From the NCBI RefSeq assembly GCF_945956965.1, contig NZ_CAMFJS010000005.1:140415-204414 (forward strand): 64,000 bases of DNA, read 5' to 3'. Source of the DNA: an uncultured Roseateles sp. (GTDB lineage: Bacteria; Pseudomonadota; Gammaproteobacteria; Burkholderiales; Burkholderiaceae_C). Below the pieces are notes generated by a model. The model saw only the letters and a program-made list of their open reading frames with translations, did no database searches and was not told the origin of the DNA. The first letter of the stretch is position 1; every line of letters starts with the position of its first letter. The position numbers and the translations under genes are program-made. Positions 10,009 to 19,581 of the stretch are shown here, piece by piece.

Positions 10009-11073
10009 ATGAGATACCCAGACAGCATGTCGCGTAGCGCCGAACATTTGCGCGCCGCTCTCCCGCTGATGACTCGCCAACGCACCGCCCTGCATCCGAT
10101 CAGTTACGCCGTTTGGTACGAATTCGTCACCAGCCGAAATCTCCCGCTCAACCAGGCGCTGCTGGCGCAAACGCGCGACGGCGCCACCCTGGATGAGGCA
10201 CAAACCTGGGAGCTCTACCGCCAGCACATTGGCGACGGCATGAAGGCCGATGAGATCGCCAAGGCCAAGCAGATCGGCGAAGGCCTGTCCAAGGTGCTGG
10301 ACCACATGGCCGTTACCGCGGCGGAAGCCGGCCAGGAAACGGCGCGCTTTGATGATTCGCTAGGCACATGGGTGGAGCAATTGCTCGCCGGGCCGAGCGA
10401 GCAGACCCAGTCCGAAGTCTTGCGTGAATTGCTCAGCGGCTCGCGGGAAATCCGCGCCGCCATGGCGGTGCTGCAAACCCATCTGAGCCACAGCCAGCAA
10501 GAGATCGACAGCCTGCGCAAGGAAGTGCAAAAGGCGCGCGGCGAAGCGCTGGTGGACGCGCTGACCGGCCTGCCCAACCGGCGCGCCTTCGACCAGCAAT
10601 TGAGCGCCTGCATGGCCGAGCAGCATCAGCGGGGCAGCGGGCCAAGCACACCGGCCAATGCCATGGCGCCCTGCCTGCTGCTGGGCGATATCGACTTCTT
10701 CAAGCGCATCAACGACAGCTTCGGCCACAGCTTCGGCGATCAGGTTTTGCGCGCCGTGGCAAGAACCCTGCAATCAACGCTCAGCGACGGCGCCTTGGCC
10801 GCGCGGGTGGGTGGCGAGGAATTTGCCATCCTGCTGCCCAGCAGCAGCCTGGACCAGGCCCAGCGCCTGGCCGAGAACCTGCGCAGCAAGGTCGCAGCCG
10901 GGCGCATCCGCCGCGGAGAACGCGTGCAAGAAGCTGAGAACGTCACGATCTCTTTGGGCGTGACCCGGTTGGCCGCAGGCGAAAGCGCCGCTGACTTTTA
11001 TGGCCGCGCCGACCGCGCCCTCTACGCGGCCAAGCATGGAGGTCGCAATCGAATTGCCGCGTTGGCGCACTGA
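10009..11073 (+). CDS. Diguanylate cyclase (GGDEF domain)
   Basis: A 354-residue soluble protein synthesising the second messenger c-di-GMP. The C-terminal GGDEF domain starts around residue 180 (DALTGLPNRRAF) and has an intact active site GGEEF at residues 268-272. An upstream RxxD-type inhibitory site is not obvious. The N-terminal 170 residues form a helical sensory region with no membrane segments, of a type common in single-domain betaproteobacterial and pseudomonad cyclases. A GAAGGA ribosome-binding site precedes the ATG at 10009; a TTG codon immediately before it is less likely. Confidence 0.93.
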   Translation: MRYPDSMSRSAEHLRAALPLMTRQRTALHPISYAVWYEFVTSRNLPLNQALLAQTRDGATLDEAQTWELYRQHIGDGMKADEIAKAKQIGEGLSKVLDHMAVTAAEAGQETARFDDSLGTWVEQLLAGPSEQTQSEVLRELLSGSREIRAAMAVLQTHLSHSQQEIDSLRKEVQKARGEALVDALTGLPNRRAFDQQLSACMAEQHQRGSGPSTPANAMAPCLLLGDIDFFKRINDSFGHSFGDQVLRAVARTLQSTLSDGALAARVGGEEFAILLPSSSLDQAQRLAENLRSKVAAGRIRRGERVQEAENVTISLGVTRLAAGESAADFYGRADRALYAAKHGGRNRIAALAH

Positions 11074-11116
11074 TCGATTGATGGCCGTGCCATTCCCCAT
11101 ACGGTAAAAAGAACAA

Positions 11117-11148
11117 GGCGGGGGCGCTCGGTACAGGGCGCCCCCGCC
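11117..11148 (+). terminator. Hairpin after the diguanylate cyclase gene
   Basis: An 11-bp perfect GC-rich stem (GGCGGGGGCGC paired with its complement) with a 10-base loop lies 43 bases after the stop codon. No T-run follows on the plus strand, so intrinsic termination is plausible but unproven. Confidence 0.5.
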
Positions 11149-11342
11149 GCGTTGCCTGCCCGGCACAAAGCCCTTACGCGAACGGAAAAACCAAAGCGCC
11201 AAGCCCGTCACTTGCCCCTACACTGGCGGCATCGCGCAAATGTGCTTCCTCGACCGGCCATGACGCTTTACCACCTGCCCTTCTCCTGCTCCTCAAGCCA
11301 GCTTGATCGGCAGTCCGATCAAGTCGTGATTTAGGTCCAGCC

Positions 11343-12905
11343 ATGCGATCCTCCTTGCGCTTTGCCGTGGTGGTGGCCTTGTTGCTGGGCTTGCTGGTGC
11401 CAACGGCGGCCGTGCTGCTCTTCGACTTACAAAAAACTCGACTGGTGGCGCTGGAGGATGTGAGGCGAGACCTCAGCCGCAGCGTGGAAGTGATGGCCCT
11501 GTCCTTGGCGGCGCCGGTGTGGCAGGTCTCCCCCGATCTAGCCGAGCCCATGATCAAAGCGCAATTCGATGACCCTCGTTTTGTGTCAGTGGTGGTGCTT
11601 GAGCCGGCCAATAGCAACCCATTCCAGGAACACCGCCGCGCGCAAGCGTCCGGCGAGCAAGACCTGACCCTGAGCGCCACCCGCCCCGTGGTGCGTGATG
11701 GCCGGCAAATTGCGAGCGTCACGGTGGAGATGAGCGCGGCACCACTGCTGGCAGAAAAGCGTGCCGATATGGTGCGCAGCCTGTGGCGCAGCGCGGCCAC
11801 GCTGACCTTTTCCCTGGTGCTGATTCTGTTTGTGATGCAGCGCCGTGTCTTGCGCCCGATGACGCGCTTGACCCAAGCCGCCGAGGCCTTGGCCGCCGGC
11901 GCCCTGGACAAGCCCCTCGAGCTCAGCGGCAGCGACGAGATCGCGCGCGTGGGCCAGGCCATGGAGCACATGCGCAAAGAGCTGCAGCAAGCTTTCGAGT
12001 CCTTGCAAGGGCATGCCAACACGCTGGAAGCCCAGGTCGTCCAACGCACCCAAGAAGTGACCCGCAAGAATGAGGACTTGGAACAGGCGCTCGGCCATTT
12101 GCGCACTGCCCAGCATGACTTGGTTGAGTCAGAAAAGCTCGCCTCGCTAGGCCGCTTGGTGGCCGGTGTTGCGCATGAAATGAACACGCCGCTGGGCAAT
12201 TCACTCACCGTGGTGTCATCGCTGGAAGACCGTTTCCGCAAGCTAGAAGAACTGCTGGCCAGCAACACGCCCATGCGACGCAGTGTGCTGGAAGAACTGG
12301 TGCGCGACGCCCGGCGCGGCCAAGACATCTTGCAGCGCAACGTGCAAAAGGCGGCCGACCTGGTCCGCGAGTTCAAGCAAGTGGCCATTGACCAAACCTC
12401 TGACCTGCGCCGCGACTTCGACCTCGCCAAGGTGGTGGAAGACGTGCTGGTGATGGTGGAGCCCAGCTTCAAGCGCACCCCGTTTCAAGTTCAGGTGTCG
12501 CTGGAACCCGAGATCTTGATGAACAGCTACCCCGGCTCGCTGGGCCAGGTGCTGACCAACCTCATGATCAATGCCCTGGTGCACGGCTTTCACGGCCGCA
12601 GCATGGGCGTGGTGCGGGTGCAGACCCGGCGCCTCAGCCCCTCGGAAGTGGAGCTCAGCGTCAGCGACGATGGTGCAGGCATGGACGAGTCGGTGCGCCG
12701 GCGTATTTTTGACCCTTTCTTCACCACCAAGCTGGGCACCGGCGGTTCAGGCCTGGGCATGCACATCGTCCACAGCATGGTCACCAATGTGTTGGGTGGC
12801 CAAATCGATGTGATCAGCAGCCCCGGCCAAGGCGCCCGGATGGTGATCCGCATGCCTTGCGTGGCGCCGCAGCGCAGCGGCGAAGTCGCCCCCACCGACG
12901 AGTAA
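11343..12905 (+). CDS. Membrane sensor histidine kinase with HAMP domain
   Basis: A 520-residue inner-membrane kinase. It has an N-terminal membrane segment (residues 6-27), a periplasmic sensor domain of about 115 residues, a second membrane segment (about 148-165), a HAMP domain after RRVLRPMTRL, and a long coiled coil. The phosphoacceptor is His278 in VAHEMNTPLG. The catalytic domain shows N box (LMINALVHG), G1 (DDGAGM), F box (FDPFFTTK) and G2 (GSGLGMHI). The HisKA type (HEMNTPL) resembles kinases of NtrB/ZraS-like or orphan families. No response regulator is adjacent. Confidence 0.92.
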   Translation: MRSSLRFAVVVALLLGLLVPTAAVLLFDLQKTRLVALEDVRRDLSRSVEVMALSLAAPVWQVSPDLAEPMIKAQFDDPRFVSVVVLEPANSNPFQEHRRAQASGEQDLTLSATRPVVRDGRQIASVTVEMSAAPLLAEKRADMVRSLWRSAATLTFSLVLILFVMQRRVLRPMTRLTQAAEALAAGALDKPLELSGSDEIARVGQAMEHMRKELQQAFESLQGHANTLEAQVVQRTQEVTRKNEDLEQALGHLRTAQHDLVESEKLASLGRLVAGVAHEMNTPLGNSLTVVSSLEDRFRKLEELLASNTPMRRSVLEELVRDARRGQDILQRNVQKAADLVREFKQVAIDQTSDLRRDFDLAKVVEDVLVMVEPSFKRTPFQVQVSLEPEILMNSYPGSLGQVLTNLMINALVHGFHGRSMGVVRVQTRRLSPSEVELSVSDDGAGMDESVRRRIFDPFFTTKLGTGGSGLGMHIVHSMVTNVLGGQIDVISSPGQGARMVIRMPCVAPQRSGEVAPTDE

Positions 12906-13174
12906 AGGCGGGCTTCAAGTGCGGCCGGCGGCGCTGCCGCCCCACCCCATTGGCACGCACTAGCTCTTTGCTGGCGCAGCCCGCAGCCCCTCCCCTGCCG
13001 CTTTCAGCACTTCACACAGCTTTACGCCTAGGTCAAGGCTCGTCACAGAGCGAACACAGGGTTTGTACTGAGTCTGCGCCTCGGTTTCGCCACAATGAGT
13101 CATCGCCGCTAGAGACCCCCACGGGACTAGGCGGCGAAGCCAAATCTCTGGTGAAACGTGAAAGGTATTTCCAT

Positions 13175-13747
13175 ATGAACTCGAATAACAAGACCCGCCC
13201 CGTCGCTCCCTTGGCTGCGCTCACACTCGCCATGGCCGCATTTGCCGGCAGCGCTTCAGCTGACCAGAACAAGGGCTTCTACGTCGGCGGCAACATCGGC
13301 CAGTCCCATGCGGATGTGACGGCCAGCGTCCCCGGCATGACTGTGGACAAGCGCGACACCAGCTATGGCATCCTCGGCGGCTACCAATTCAACCAATACT
13401 TCGCGACCGAGTTGACGGTCAATTATCTGGGCAAGGCCCGCCTCGGCGACAGCGAGGCCAAGACCATGAGCTATTCGCTGGACGCCATCGGCAGCCTGCC
13501 GGTGAATGACAAGTTCAGCCTCTTCGGCCGACTGGGCGTGGCCCAGAACGAGCGTGATTTCAAGGGCGTTGCCCAGCTCGACAGCCAAGGCAACACCGGC
13601 TTCAAGGTGGGCCTGGGCGCCGACTACAAGCTGAACAAGAACTGGTTTGTGCGTACGGAATTGACCCGCTTCAACAACGTGCCCACAGCCGGCATGTTCA
13701 GCAACACGATCGACACCTGGAACGTCGGCGTGAACTACCGCTTCTAA
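13175..13747 (+). CDS. OmpA-like outer-membrane beta-barrel protein
   Basis: A 190-residue exported protein. The signal peptide (about residues 1-33, cleavage after SASA) is followed by an eight-stranded barrel signature: alternating hydrophobic strands starting with KGFYVGGNIGQS and ending with the terminal strand TWNVGVNYRF, whose last residue is Phe as required for BAM-dependent insertion. No C-terminal OmpA peptidoglycan-binding domain is present, so it belongs to the small OmpA-like/OmpX-type porin group. The ATG at 13175 follows an AAAGG ribosome-binding site; the frame upstream lacks signal-peptide character. Confidence 0.9.
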   Translation: MNSNNKTRPVAPLAALTLAMAAFAGSASADQNKGFYVGGNIGQSHADVTASVPGMTVDKRDTSYGILGGYQFNQYFATELTVNYLGKARLGDSEAKTMSYSLDAIGSLPVNDKFSLFGRLGVAQNERDFKGVAQLDSQGNTGFKVGLGADYKLNKNWFVRTELTRFNNVPTAGMFSNTIDTWNVGVNYRF

Positions 13748-13778
13748 GCAAAGCCACTGGCTAAGGCCGGAAACGAAA

Positions 13779-13812
13779 AAGGGGCGGGGTCGCAATCGCG
13801 GCCCCGCCCCTT
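13779..13812. terminator. Bidirectional hairpin between convergent genes
   Basis: An 11-bp stem (AAGGGGCGGGG paired with CCCCGCCCCTT) lies between the barrel gene and the leftward small gene. The A-run on its left gives a T-run for leftward transcripts, so it probably terminates both genes, the leftward one more clearly. Confidence 0.75.
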
Positions 13813-13861
13813 GTCACGTCCAGTCGACCCTGCTGAGCCGAACCTGTATGTGCGGTCTGGC

Positions 13862-14071
13862 TTACATCGAAGCCGCCGAAGCCGCTGCACTTGCCGCCGG
13901 CAAAGCCTCGCTGGCCGCCGCTGCCGCCACGGGTGCAGAGGCAGGCGCCTCGCTGTGCGGGGCCGCCACATCATGCTTTTCGCCGCCCATATCGATGTCG
14001 CCACCGCTCTTGGTCAAGATGTAAAGCGCCAGGGCCGCAAAGACGATGAAGCCAACGAACAGTTTCCACAT
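13862..14071 (-). CDS. Small single-pass membrane protein
   Basis: A 69-residue protein. An N-terminal hydrophobic segment (residues 3-21, KLFVGFIVFAALALYILTK) is followed by a Gly/Asp patch (GGDIDMGGEKHD) and an Ala/Ser-rich tail of about 35 residues. A good AAGGAG ribosome-binding site precedes the ATG at 14071, which supports translation. I do not recognise the family. The layout suggests an inner-membrane anchor with a flexible periplasmic or cytoplasmic tail. Confidence 0.7.
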   Translation of the reverse strand: MWKLFVGFIVFAALALYILTKSGGDIDMGGEKHDVAAPHSEAPASAPVAAAAASEALPAASAAASAASM

Positions 14072-14284
14072 GATTGATTCCACTCCTTCAATGATTGAAT
14101 GCCGCGATTGTTGTGCCGCAAGCTGACGCCGAACTGAGCGCCCGGCTCGCGGTGCGGTATGCAGCGTGAGGGCGATCCTGCAGCCATTGGGCCCAGGCAA
14201 AGGTCTAGACCCAATGGGGGGCTCGCAAGTGAAGGCAAGGGCCCCAAAGCCTGACTAAGATCAGCGCACAGGAGGGCGTCCATC

Positions 14285-14992
14285 ATGAAAGTCTTGCTCG
14301 TCGATGACCACGCGCTGTTTCGCGAGGGCGTTGCCCTGCTTTTGCGTCCCTTGGTGAACGAGCCGCTGGAAATCAGCGAGGCCGGATCCTGCGAACAAGC
14401 GCTGGAGCTTTTGGCCACACAGCCTCAAGCCGAAGGGGCCCCGCCCATGGACTTGATCTTGATGGATCTCGGACTGCCCGGGATATCAGGCTTGGACGGC
14501 ATTGCGTTGCTGCGCGATCGATATCCAGAGGTGCCCGTGGTGGCACTGTCCTCCAACGACGACAAGCAAAGTGTCATGCGAGCCCTGGATGCCGGGGCCA
14601 TGGGATTCATACCCAAAAGCTCCAGCTCGCCCATCCTGATTCAGGCCTTGCGCCTCGTGATGGCCAAAGGCATTTACCTGCCGCCGGCAGTATTCCTGGG
14701 CAGGCACGATTTGACCGAGTCCAGGCCCAAAAGCATGGTCACGGCACCCGCAGCAGGAGAGCCGACCAAGACCGCGCAAGACCTAGGTCTCAGCCCGCGC
14801 CAAGTGCAAGTGCTGCATCTGCTGCTGCAAGGCAAGTCGGCCAAGCTGATTTGCCGTGAGTTGGATTTATCGGCCAGCACGGTCAAGGCGCACACCTCCT
14901 CGGTGCTGCGCGCCCTCAATGTGACGACACGGACACAGGCGGTTCTGGCCGCCAGCCGCCTGGGTCTGCGTTTTGATCAGCAGGCGTCCTAA
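14285..14992 (+). CDS. LuxR/NarL-type response regulator
   Basis: A 235-residue two-component response regulator. The receiver domain occupies residues 1-125, with the acidic pocket (VDDH), phosphoacceptor Asp61 in LILMDLGLPG, and the conserved Lys in FIPKSSS. The C-terminal LuxR-type helix-turn-helix is at about 165-230 (LSPRQVQVLHLLLQGKSAK followed by LDLSASTVKAH). Its 3' end overlaps the 3' end of the convergent hybrid histidine kinase by 77 bases. That kinase is the most likely phosphodonor, by position. Confidence 0.93.
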   Translation: MKVLLVDDHALFREGVALLLRPLVNEPLEISEAGSCEQALELLATQPQAEGAPPMDLILMDLGLPGISGLDGIALLRDRYPEVPVVALSSNDDKQSVMRALDAGAMGFIPKSSSSPILIQALRLVMAKGIYLPPAVFLGRHDLTESRPKSMVTAPAAGEPTKTAQDLGLSPRQVQVLHLLLQGKSAKLICRELDLSASTVKAHTSSVLRALNVTTRTQAVLAASRLGLRFDQQAS

Positions 14993-17282
14993 GGTCCGCT
15001 TGTGACCGCGCCAGAACGCTGCGCATCGCGGCGAGCAAGCGCTCGGTATTGGCGGGCTTGGTCAGCAGCATGGCGCCACATGCGCGTGCCCGGCTACTGA
15101 CTTCCTCGCTCATTTCCGCGCTCAAAATCAAGGCTGGCACCGGCTCAGCCAGTACATCGCGGATGAAGCAGATCGCCTCATCACCGCGCTCACCATCGCT
15201 CAGATGGAAATCACTCAGGATCAGATCAGGCGTACGCAAATGCGCGGCCAATAAGGCCTGCGCCTGCACCCCACCGCTGGCGGCCACACACAAAATCCCC
15301 CACTGCACGCACAAGGACTCGAGCACCTCTCGGTTGTCGCGGTCGTCTTCAATGATCAGGACAAAGCTGCCCGCAAGCGCGTCGGCCGGCCCGCCAGGCA
15401 AGACCTGACCCTGGATCTGACTCAATCCCTTCGGCACCCCTGCGGCCAGAGGCAAGTCCACCTCAAACATCGAGCCGCACCCGAGCTTGGAGCGCAAGCG
15501 CAAGCGGTGCCCCAACAGTTCAGCACTGCGTTTGACGATGGACAGCCCCAAGCCCAAACCTTGCACCGACTGCCCGTCAGCTGGTGTGACGCGGTAGAAC
15601 TCATCGAACACCGCCGCCAACTCACTGGCGTCTATGCCACACCCGCTGTCCCACACCTGAATGGCCAACCCGTGCTCGCCACGTTTGCGGCAGGCCAACA
15701 AGACGCCGCCCCGCTGGGTATAACGCAAGGCGTTGCTCACCAAATTGGACAAGATGGACTCCAGCAAGGCGGGGTCACTGCGCACCAGCGCGCCACATGG
15801 GCGCACCCGTAAACGCAAGCCCCGGCTTTCCGCCTGCGCCGAAAAGGCATGCTCGATATGGCGCAAAAGCAGCTCGATCGGAAAGTTCTCAAATTGCGGC
15901 TTGACGGCACCAGCGTCCAGCTTCGAGATGTCCAGCAAGCCGCTGAACAAGCCCTCCATCATGTGGGCGGTGGCGCTGAGCTTATCGGCGAGCTCCATGG
16001 CTTGGCGGCCACGCAAACGCTCGCGCAACAAGCTCACCAACAAGCTGATGGTGTGCATGGGTTGGCGCAGATCATGGCTGGCGGCGGCGAGAAAGCGCGT
16101 CTTCGCGGCATTCGCTTGCAAGGCCTCGTCGCGAGCGAGGGACAACTCCTGCGTACGCGCCTCCACCTTGGCTTCCAATCCGCTGTAAGAGGCCTGCAGC
16201 TGGCTGGCCATCAGATTGAAATCACCCGCCAACTGCGCCAATTCATCTTCACCCTTCGTCGCAATTCGGGAGCTCAGATCACCTTGCGCGATACGGCCGG
16301 CAGCCTCGCGCAACTGCACGATGGGGCGCGCCAACTGGCGCGCATACCAGCCCGCCACCAGCACCGCCAAGCCGCCTCCAAGACCAAAAAGAACGAGCGT
16401 ACGGCGCAAGGTGGCAAAGGCTGACTCCAGGGCCTCGGCACGCGGCTGCTCCACAAACACCAACCAGTCCGGCGCGCCTAATGCCACTGCCGTGGCTATG
16501 ACCGGTTTGCCGTCAAAGTCCTGTGTTTCCATGGCCTTTACCCGTAGGCCAGGGCGGCCTGCGTTTCGCCGCGCGGCCTGCACCGCCGGCTGATCACTCA
16601 TTTGCAACTGACGCAAGACCTGAGTTGCCTGGGGGTGAGCGATCAGGCGGTTCTCCGCATCCAGCACAAAGGTCCGTCCGCCCTCGCCGACGCGCAGCTT
16701 GGACAAGCCATCAGCCAGAAAGCGTAACTTGATCGTGGCAATGACCATGCCCGCAGCCTCACCGCGACCAGAGGGCTGATTCAGGTCCACCAAGGGCTCA
16801 GCCCCCTGACCAAAGTAGCTACTACCGAAACCTACAGCGGGCGGCAAAGGCAGGGCCGAACCGCGTGATGCATGACCGCCTACACGGTCCAAGTCACTGC
16901 GGGATACAAATAGCCGCTCCTGGCCTTGAGGGCTTAGGTCGCGCATTTGCAAAATGGCTGGGAAGAGGCTCATCAAACGATGAAATTCCTCTCGCTTGTG
17001 CTCCTGCTCAAATCCGGGCAAGCCCCAGGGCAGCCGGGTGACTTGATCCAGCCCAGCCTCCACGCTCTGCAAGTATTGCTTGATCTCGCGAGCCGCCCCT
17101 TCGGCCTGCGCGGCTTGCAAACGCGCCATCTCGATCTTGGCCTCCCGGAATGAGAAGTACATCTCCGTCACGCCCGAGGCCAAAAGCAGGGACGCTGCAA
17201 TACCCGCCACTTGCATTGAATAGCGGCGGGCAATAGACCGCCGAAGGAAGGCTACCGATGTCCTTGCAGAAGGCGATTGCAT
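14916..17282 (-). CDS. Hybrid sensor histidine kinase with periplasmic sensor
   Basis: A 788-residue membrane kinase. It has a membrane segment at about 25-42, a large periplasmic Cache-like sensor (about 45-290), a second membrane segment (about 292-312), HAMP (about 313-365), and a coiled coil. HisKA has His403 in ASHDLRQPMH, and the HATPase has NLVSNALRYT, DSGCGID and GLGLGLSIV. A C-terminal receiver domain starts with LIIEDDRDNREVLESL and has the phosphoacceptor in LILSDFHLSDG. It starts nine bases after the binding-protein gene and is probably translated from the same mRNA, so the binding protein may feed its sensor domain. Confidence 0.92.
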   Translation of the reverse strand: MQSPSARTSVAFLRRSIARRYSMQVAGIAASLLLASGVTEMYFSFREAKIEMARLQAAQAEGAAREIKQYLQSVEAGLDQVTRLPWGLPGFEQEHKREEFHRLMSLFPAILQMRDLSPQGQERLFVSRSDLDRVGGHASRGSALPLPPAVGFGSSYFGQGAEPLVDLNQPSGRGEAAGMVIATIKLRFLADGLSKLRVGEGGRTFVLDAENRLIAHPQATQVLRQLQMSDQPAVQAARRNAGRPGLRVKAMETQDFDGKPVIATAVALGAPDWLVFVEQPRAEALESAFATLRRTLVLFGLGGGLAVLVAGWYARQLARPIVQLREAAGRIAQGDLSSRIATKGEDELAQLAGDFNLMASQLQASYSGLEAKVEARTQELSLARDEALQANAAKTRFLAAASHDLRQPMHTISLLVSLLRERLRGRQAMELADKLSATAHMMEGLFSGLLDISKLDAGAVKPQFENFPIELLLRHIEHAFSAQAESRGLRLRVRPCGALVRSDPALLESILSNLVSNALRYTQRGGVLLACRKRGEHGLAIQVWDSGCGIDASELAAVFDEFYRVTPADGQSVQGLGLGLSIVKRSAELLGHRLRLRSKLGCGSMFEVDLPLAAGVPKGLSQIQGQVLPGGPADALAGSFVLIIEDDRDNREVLESLCVQWGILCVAASGGVQAQALLAAHLRTPDLILSDFHLSDGERGDEAICFIRDVLAEPVPALILSAEMSEEVSSRARACGAMLLTKPANTERLLAAMRSVLARSQADLRTPADQNADPGGWRPEPPVSVSSH

Positions 17283-17291
17283 GCGGCGGCC

Positions 17292-18272
17292 TCAATAGAC
17301 AAGATCAGCGCGTCGCAGCACCGCAGCACTGAGCGTCTGCCCATCGACGACCTGCCCGGCCCGCACCGCCAATAACACCCGTTTGGGATGTTCTACCGGA
17401 ATTTGAGCAGCGTCCTCGCCGTCCAGCACCCGCTTAACCAAGTCAGACAAGGCCTCCAGCACAAAACCCGTGTCATGCGCATAGACCATCAAGGCGCCGA
17501 ATTCCATATCGCGCAGATAGCCATGAATGGCCGGCTTATCCAAACGCCGCAAATGCGCGGCGATCTGCTCACCCCAACGTATGTCGAGAAAACTGGCTGG
17601 GATGTACCAAGCATCCAACTGTGCCACCTCAGTCTTGAGCATGGCCTCATCAATTTGCTGAGGATCTTCCACAACGATCAAGCGCACTTGCATGTCAAAA
17701 GCAGTCGCGGCCATTTGCAAAGCCTGGCCATAGCGTCTGACCCAAGCCAAGTCAGCCAAGACCCCCAGGTCGCGCACGCTTGGAAAGGCTTGCTGCAAAA
17801 GTTCAAGCCGTTTGATGTGTAGGTCATCAGCCTGCGAAACGCCAGTAATGGGCTGAGGCTGCCGGACACCAGGGACGATCAAGCCGGACTCCAGGGGTTC
17901 ATCACGCGATGCAAACACGATGGGCGTATGCGTCGCCAATCCCTTGGCATATTTGGTGGCGGACCCGGTCGGCGTCACCAGCAACCGCGGCCCATCCGCC
18001 ACTGTCTCTTTGATACGACTCAGTATGCCCTCAAGGCTCTCGATGGGCACACCCACATAGCGCAGTTCCACCTGCTCCAGCAATGCCGGATGCCTTTGTT
18101 GCAGGGTGCGCGTAAAGCGCTGAAAAACGGGATCAGTCTGCGCAGAGAAAACACCGATATATGCGATGAAAGGCCGCAAAGCGGGCGCTTGCCCATCTGA
18201 CTTCATGCCCAGCAACACCGCCAATACCCAAAAGGTCAATCCTAAAGACTGAGCAAGATGGCGCTTCTTCAT
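17292..18272 (-). CDS. Periplasmic substrate-binding protein (ABC_sub_bind type)
   Basis: A 326-residue exported protein with a signal peptide (MKKRHLAQ followed by a hydrophobic core) and a two-lobed periplasmic-binding fold of the TrpX/YtrC-like ABC_sub_bind family (PFAM PF04392). Typical stretches are RPFIAYIGVFSAQTDPVFQ and PIVFASRDEPLESGLI. No permease or ATPase lies nearby. The gene is followed at nine bases by a hybrid sensor kinase, so a sensory rather than transport role is likely. The ATG at 18272 is chosen for its perfect GGAGG ribosome-binding site and because the signal peptide begins there. Confidence 0.85.
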   Translation of the reverse strand: MKKRHLAQSLGLTFWVLAVLLGMKSDGQAPALRPFIAYIGVFSAQTDPVFQRFTRTLQQRHPALLEQVELRYVGVPIESLEGILSRIKETVADGPRLLVTPTGSATKYAKGLATHTPIVFASRDEPLESGLIVPGVRQPQPITGVSQADDLHIKRLELLQQAFPSVRDLGVLADLAWVRRYGQALQMAATAFDMQVRLIVVEDPQQIDEAMLKTEVAQLDAWYIPASFLDIRWGEQIAAHLRRLDKPAIHGYLRDMEFGALMVYAHDTGFVLEALSDLVKRVLDGEDAAQIPVEHPKRVLLAVRAGQVVDGQTLSAAVLRRADLVY

Positions 18273-18362
18273 CAAGCCTCCAAAGCGTAAGGTGGGCGCA
18301 CTTGCCAGCGAGCCGTGAAGCAAGCCGTTTTTTAGAAGCAATCAAGCAAGGAGTCAAACGCC

Positions 18363-19529
18363 ATGCCAACGACCTCTTTCTATTGGCTGAAAGTCAGCAA
18401 TGCACCGAGAGATAGCATCCCTGCTCCGCCGCCTTCTGTCTCTCAGGCTGCGCTGGTAAAAATCACGCAGTTGGCTGTCACCCAACAGGCGGGCACCGAC
18501 GGCACTTGCGTCGGTAGTTGGGGCCGGCCGCATAACTCAGTGCCACAGAACGCACCCGCGCAGCAACTCAAAATGGCAGCGGCGTTCAATGGTGCCAAGT
18601 CCAAAGACAACTGGGTGAGTCAATCACCGGTACATGACAGCTGGGATAGCGCAATCAAATGGCTGGCCGCTAACCAAGACTGGTTGGCCGATGCCACTAC
18701 CTATGTGCTGATGTCTTTTGAGCAATTCAGCCCTGCCGAGATCGAGGCCAGCAAGCAGCCATTACCGGCGCCGAATTGGCTTGAGCCAAAAGCTGACTGG
18801 GTGGCAGCGGCACGCAAAGCATTCCAAACTAGCCCCTTTGAGCTCCCTGGCTGGGACGAAAAGTTCCGCCATCTGGCCGCGCCCATGAACAATTGGCTCA
18901 CGACAGACTGCCTGGACAATTTCGATTGCCCGATGCCTCTCACCTCAAACGAATGTGCCGAGCTCTTGTCCTTACAAAGAAGCCGCACCCCTGATCAAGA
19001 AGCGGAAATCACGCTTCAAGCCGCCTCGATTCTGGATGCGCTGTGGCCGGTGCAAAAGATCTTGGGGGACCCTCACGCATCAGCGACAGGACAGCCTCTG
19101 AAACCTGCCACGATCGAGTTGTTTGCCGAAATGCTTGACGCCGTGCAATGGCCTTTGTTCATCCTCAAGCGCATCTTCAATCGTGGCCGCCCTGGTCAAT
19201 GCTGCGGAGGGGAATTGAGGCCCATGTTCGCCGACTCGCCCCTGCAACCCAAGCACCCATCGTTCCCTAGCGCGCATGCATGCAATGCCTATACGTTGGC
19301 GCTGCTGCTGAACCAGATCAAGCCAAAGGCAGGCAAGACAAGTGGCTTATCCGCCTATGAAGAGGCCGCCCTGAAGGTCGCCAGAAACCGCGAGATCGCC
19401 GGCCTGCACTACCCCAGCGACAGTGTTGCAGGCATCGCTTTGGCCAAGCACCTCTTTGCCCTATTGAACGCGGCGCCTTCAAGCCAATACTCCGCCTTGC
19501 TAGCAAATGCAAAGGCAGAGTGGGCATGA
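18363..19529 (+). CDS. PAP2-superfamily phosphatase / vanadium haloperoxidase-like protein
   Basis: A 388-residue protein with the complete PAP2 signature: KX6RP (Lys269 to Arg276-Pro277), PSAH with His305, and RX5HX3D (Arg343, His349, Asp353). These residues form the vanadate/phosphate pocket in vanadium-dependent haloperoxidases and class A acid phosphatases. The long N-terminal region (about 260 residues) and lack of membrane segments favour a soluble haloperoxidase-like enzyme over a lipid phosphatase. No signal peptide is evident. An AAGGAG ribosome-binding site lies upstream of the ATG. The gene is divergent from the binding-protein/kinase pair. Phosphatase versus haloperoxidase activity cannot be decided by reading. 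Confidence 0.82.
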   Translation: MPTTSFYWLKVSNAPRDSIPAPPPSVSQAALVKITQLAVTQQAGTDGTCVGSWGRPHNSVPQNAPAQQLKMAAAFNGAKSKDNWVSQSPVHDSWDSAIKWLAANQDWLADATTYVLMSFEQFSPAEIEASKQPLPAPNWLEPKADWVAAARKAFQTSPFELPGWDEKFRHLAAPMNNWLTTDCLDNFDCPMPLTSNECAELLSLQRSRTPDQEAEITLQAASILDALWPVQKILGDPHASATGQPLKPATIELFAEMLDAVQWPLFILKRIFNRGRPGQCCGGELRPMFADSPLQPKHPSFPSAHACNAYTLALLLNQIKPKAGKTSGLSAYEEAALKVARNREIAGLHYPSDSVAGIALAKHLFALLNAAPSSQYSALLANAKAEWA

Positions 19530-19531
19530 AA

Positions 19532-19557
19532 AAAGGGCGGCCCACAGGCCGCCCTTT
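19532..19557. terminator. Terminator between convergent PAP2 and MFS genes
   Basis: An 11-bp stem (AAAGGGCGGCC with its complement, four-base loop) immediately follows the PAP2 stop. Flanking A and T runs suit termination in both directions, best for the leftward permease gene. Confidence 0.8.
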
Positions 19558-19581
19558 CCACATCAGAATCGCACGCCGAAC

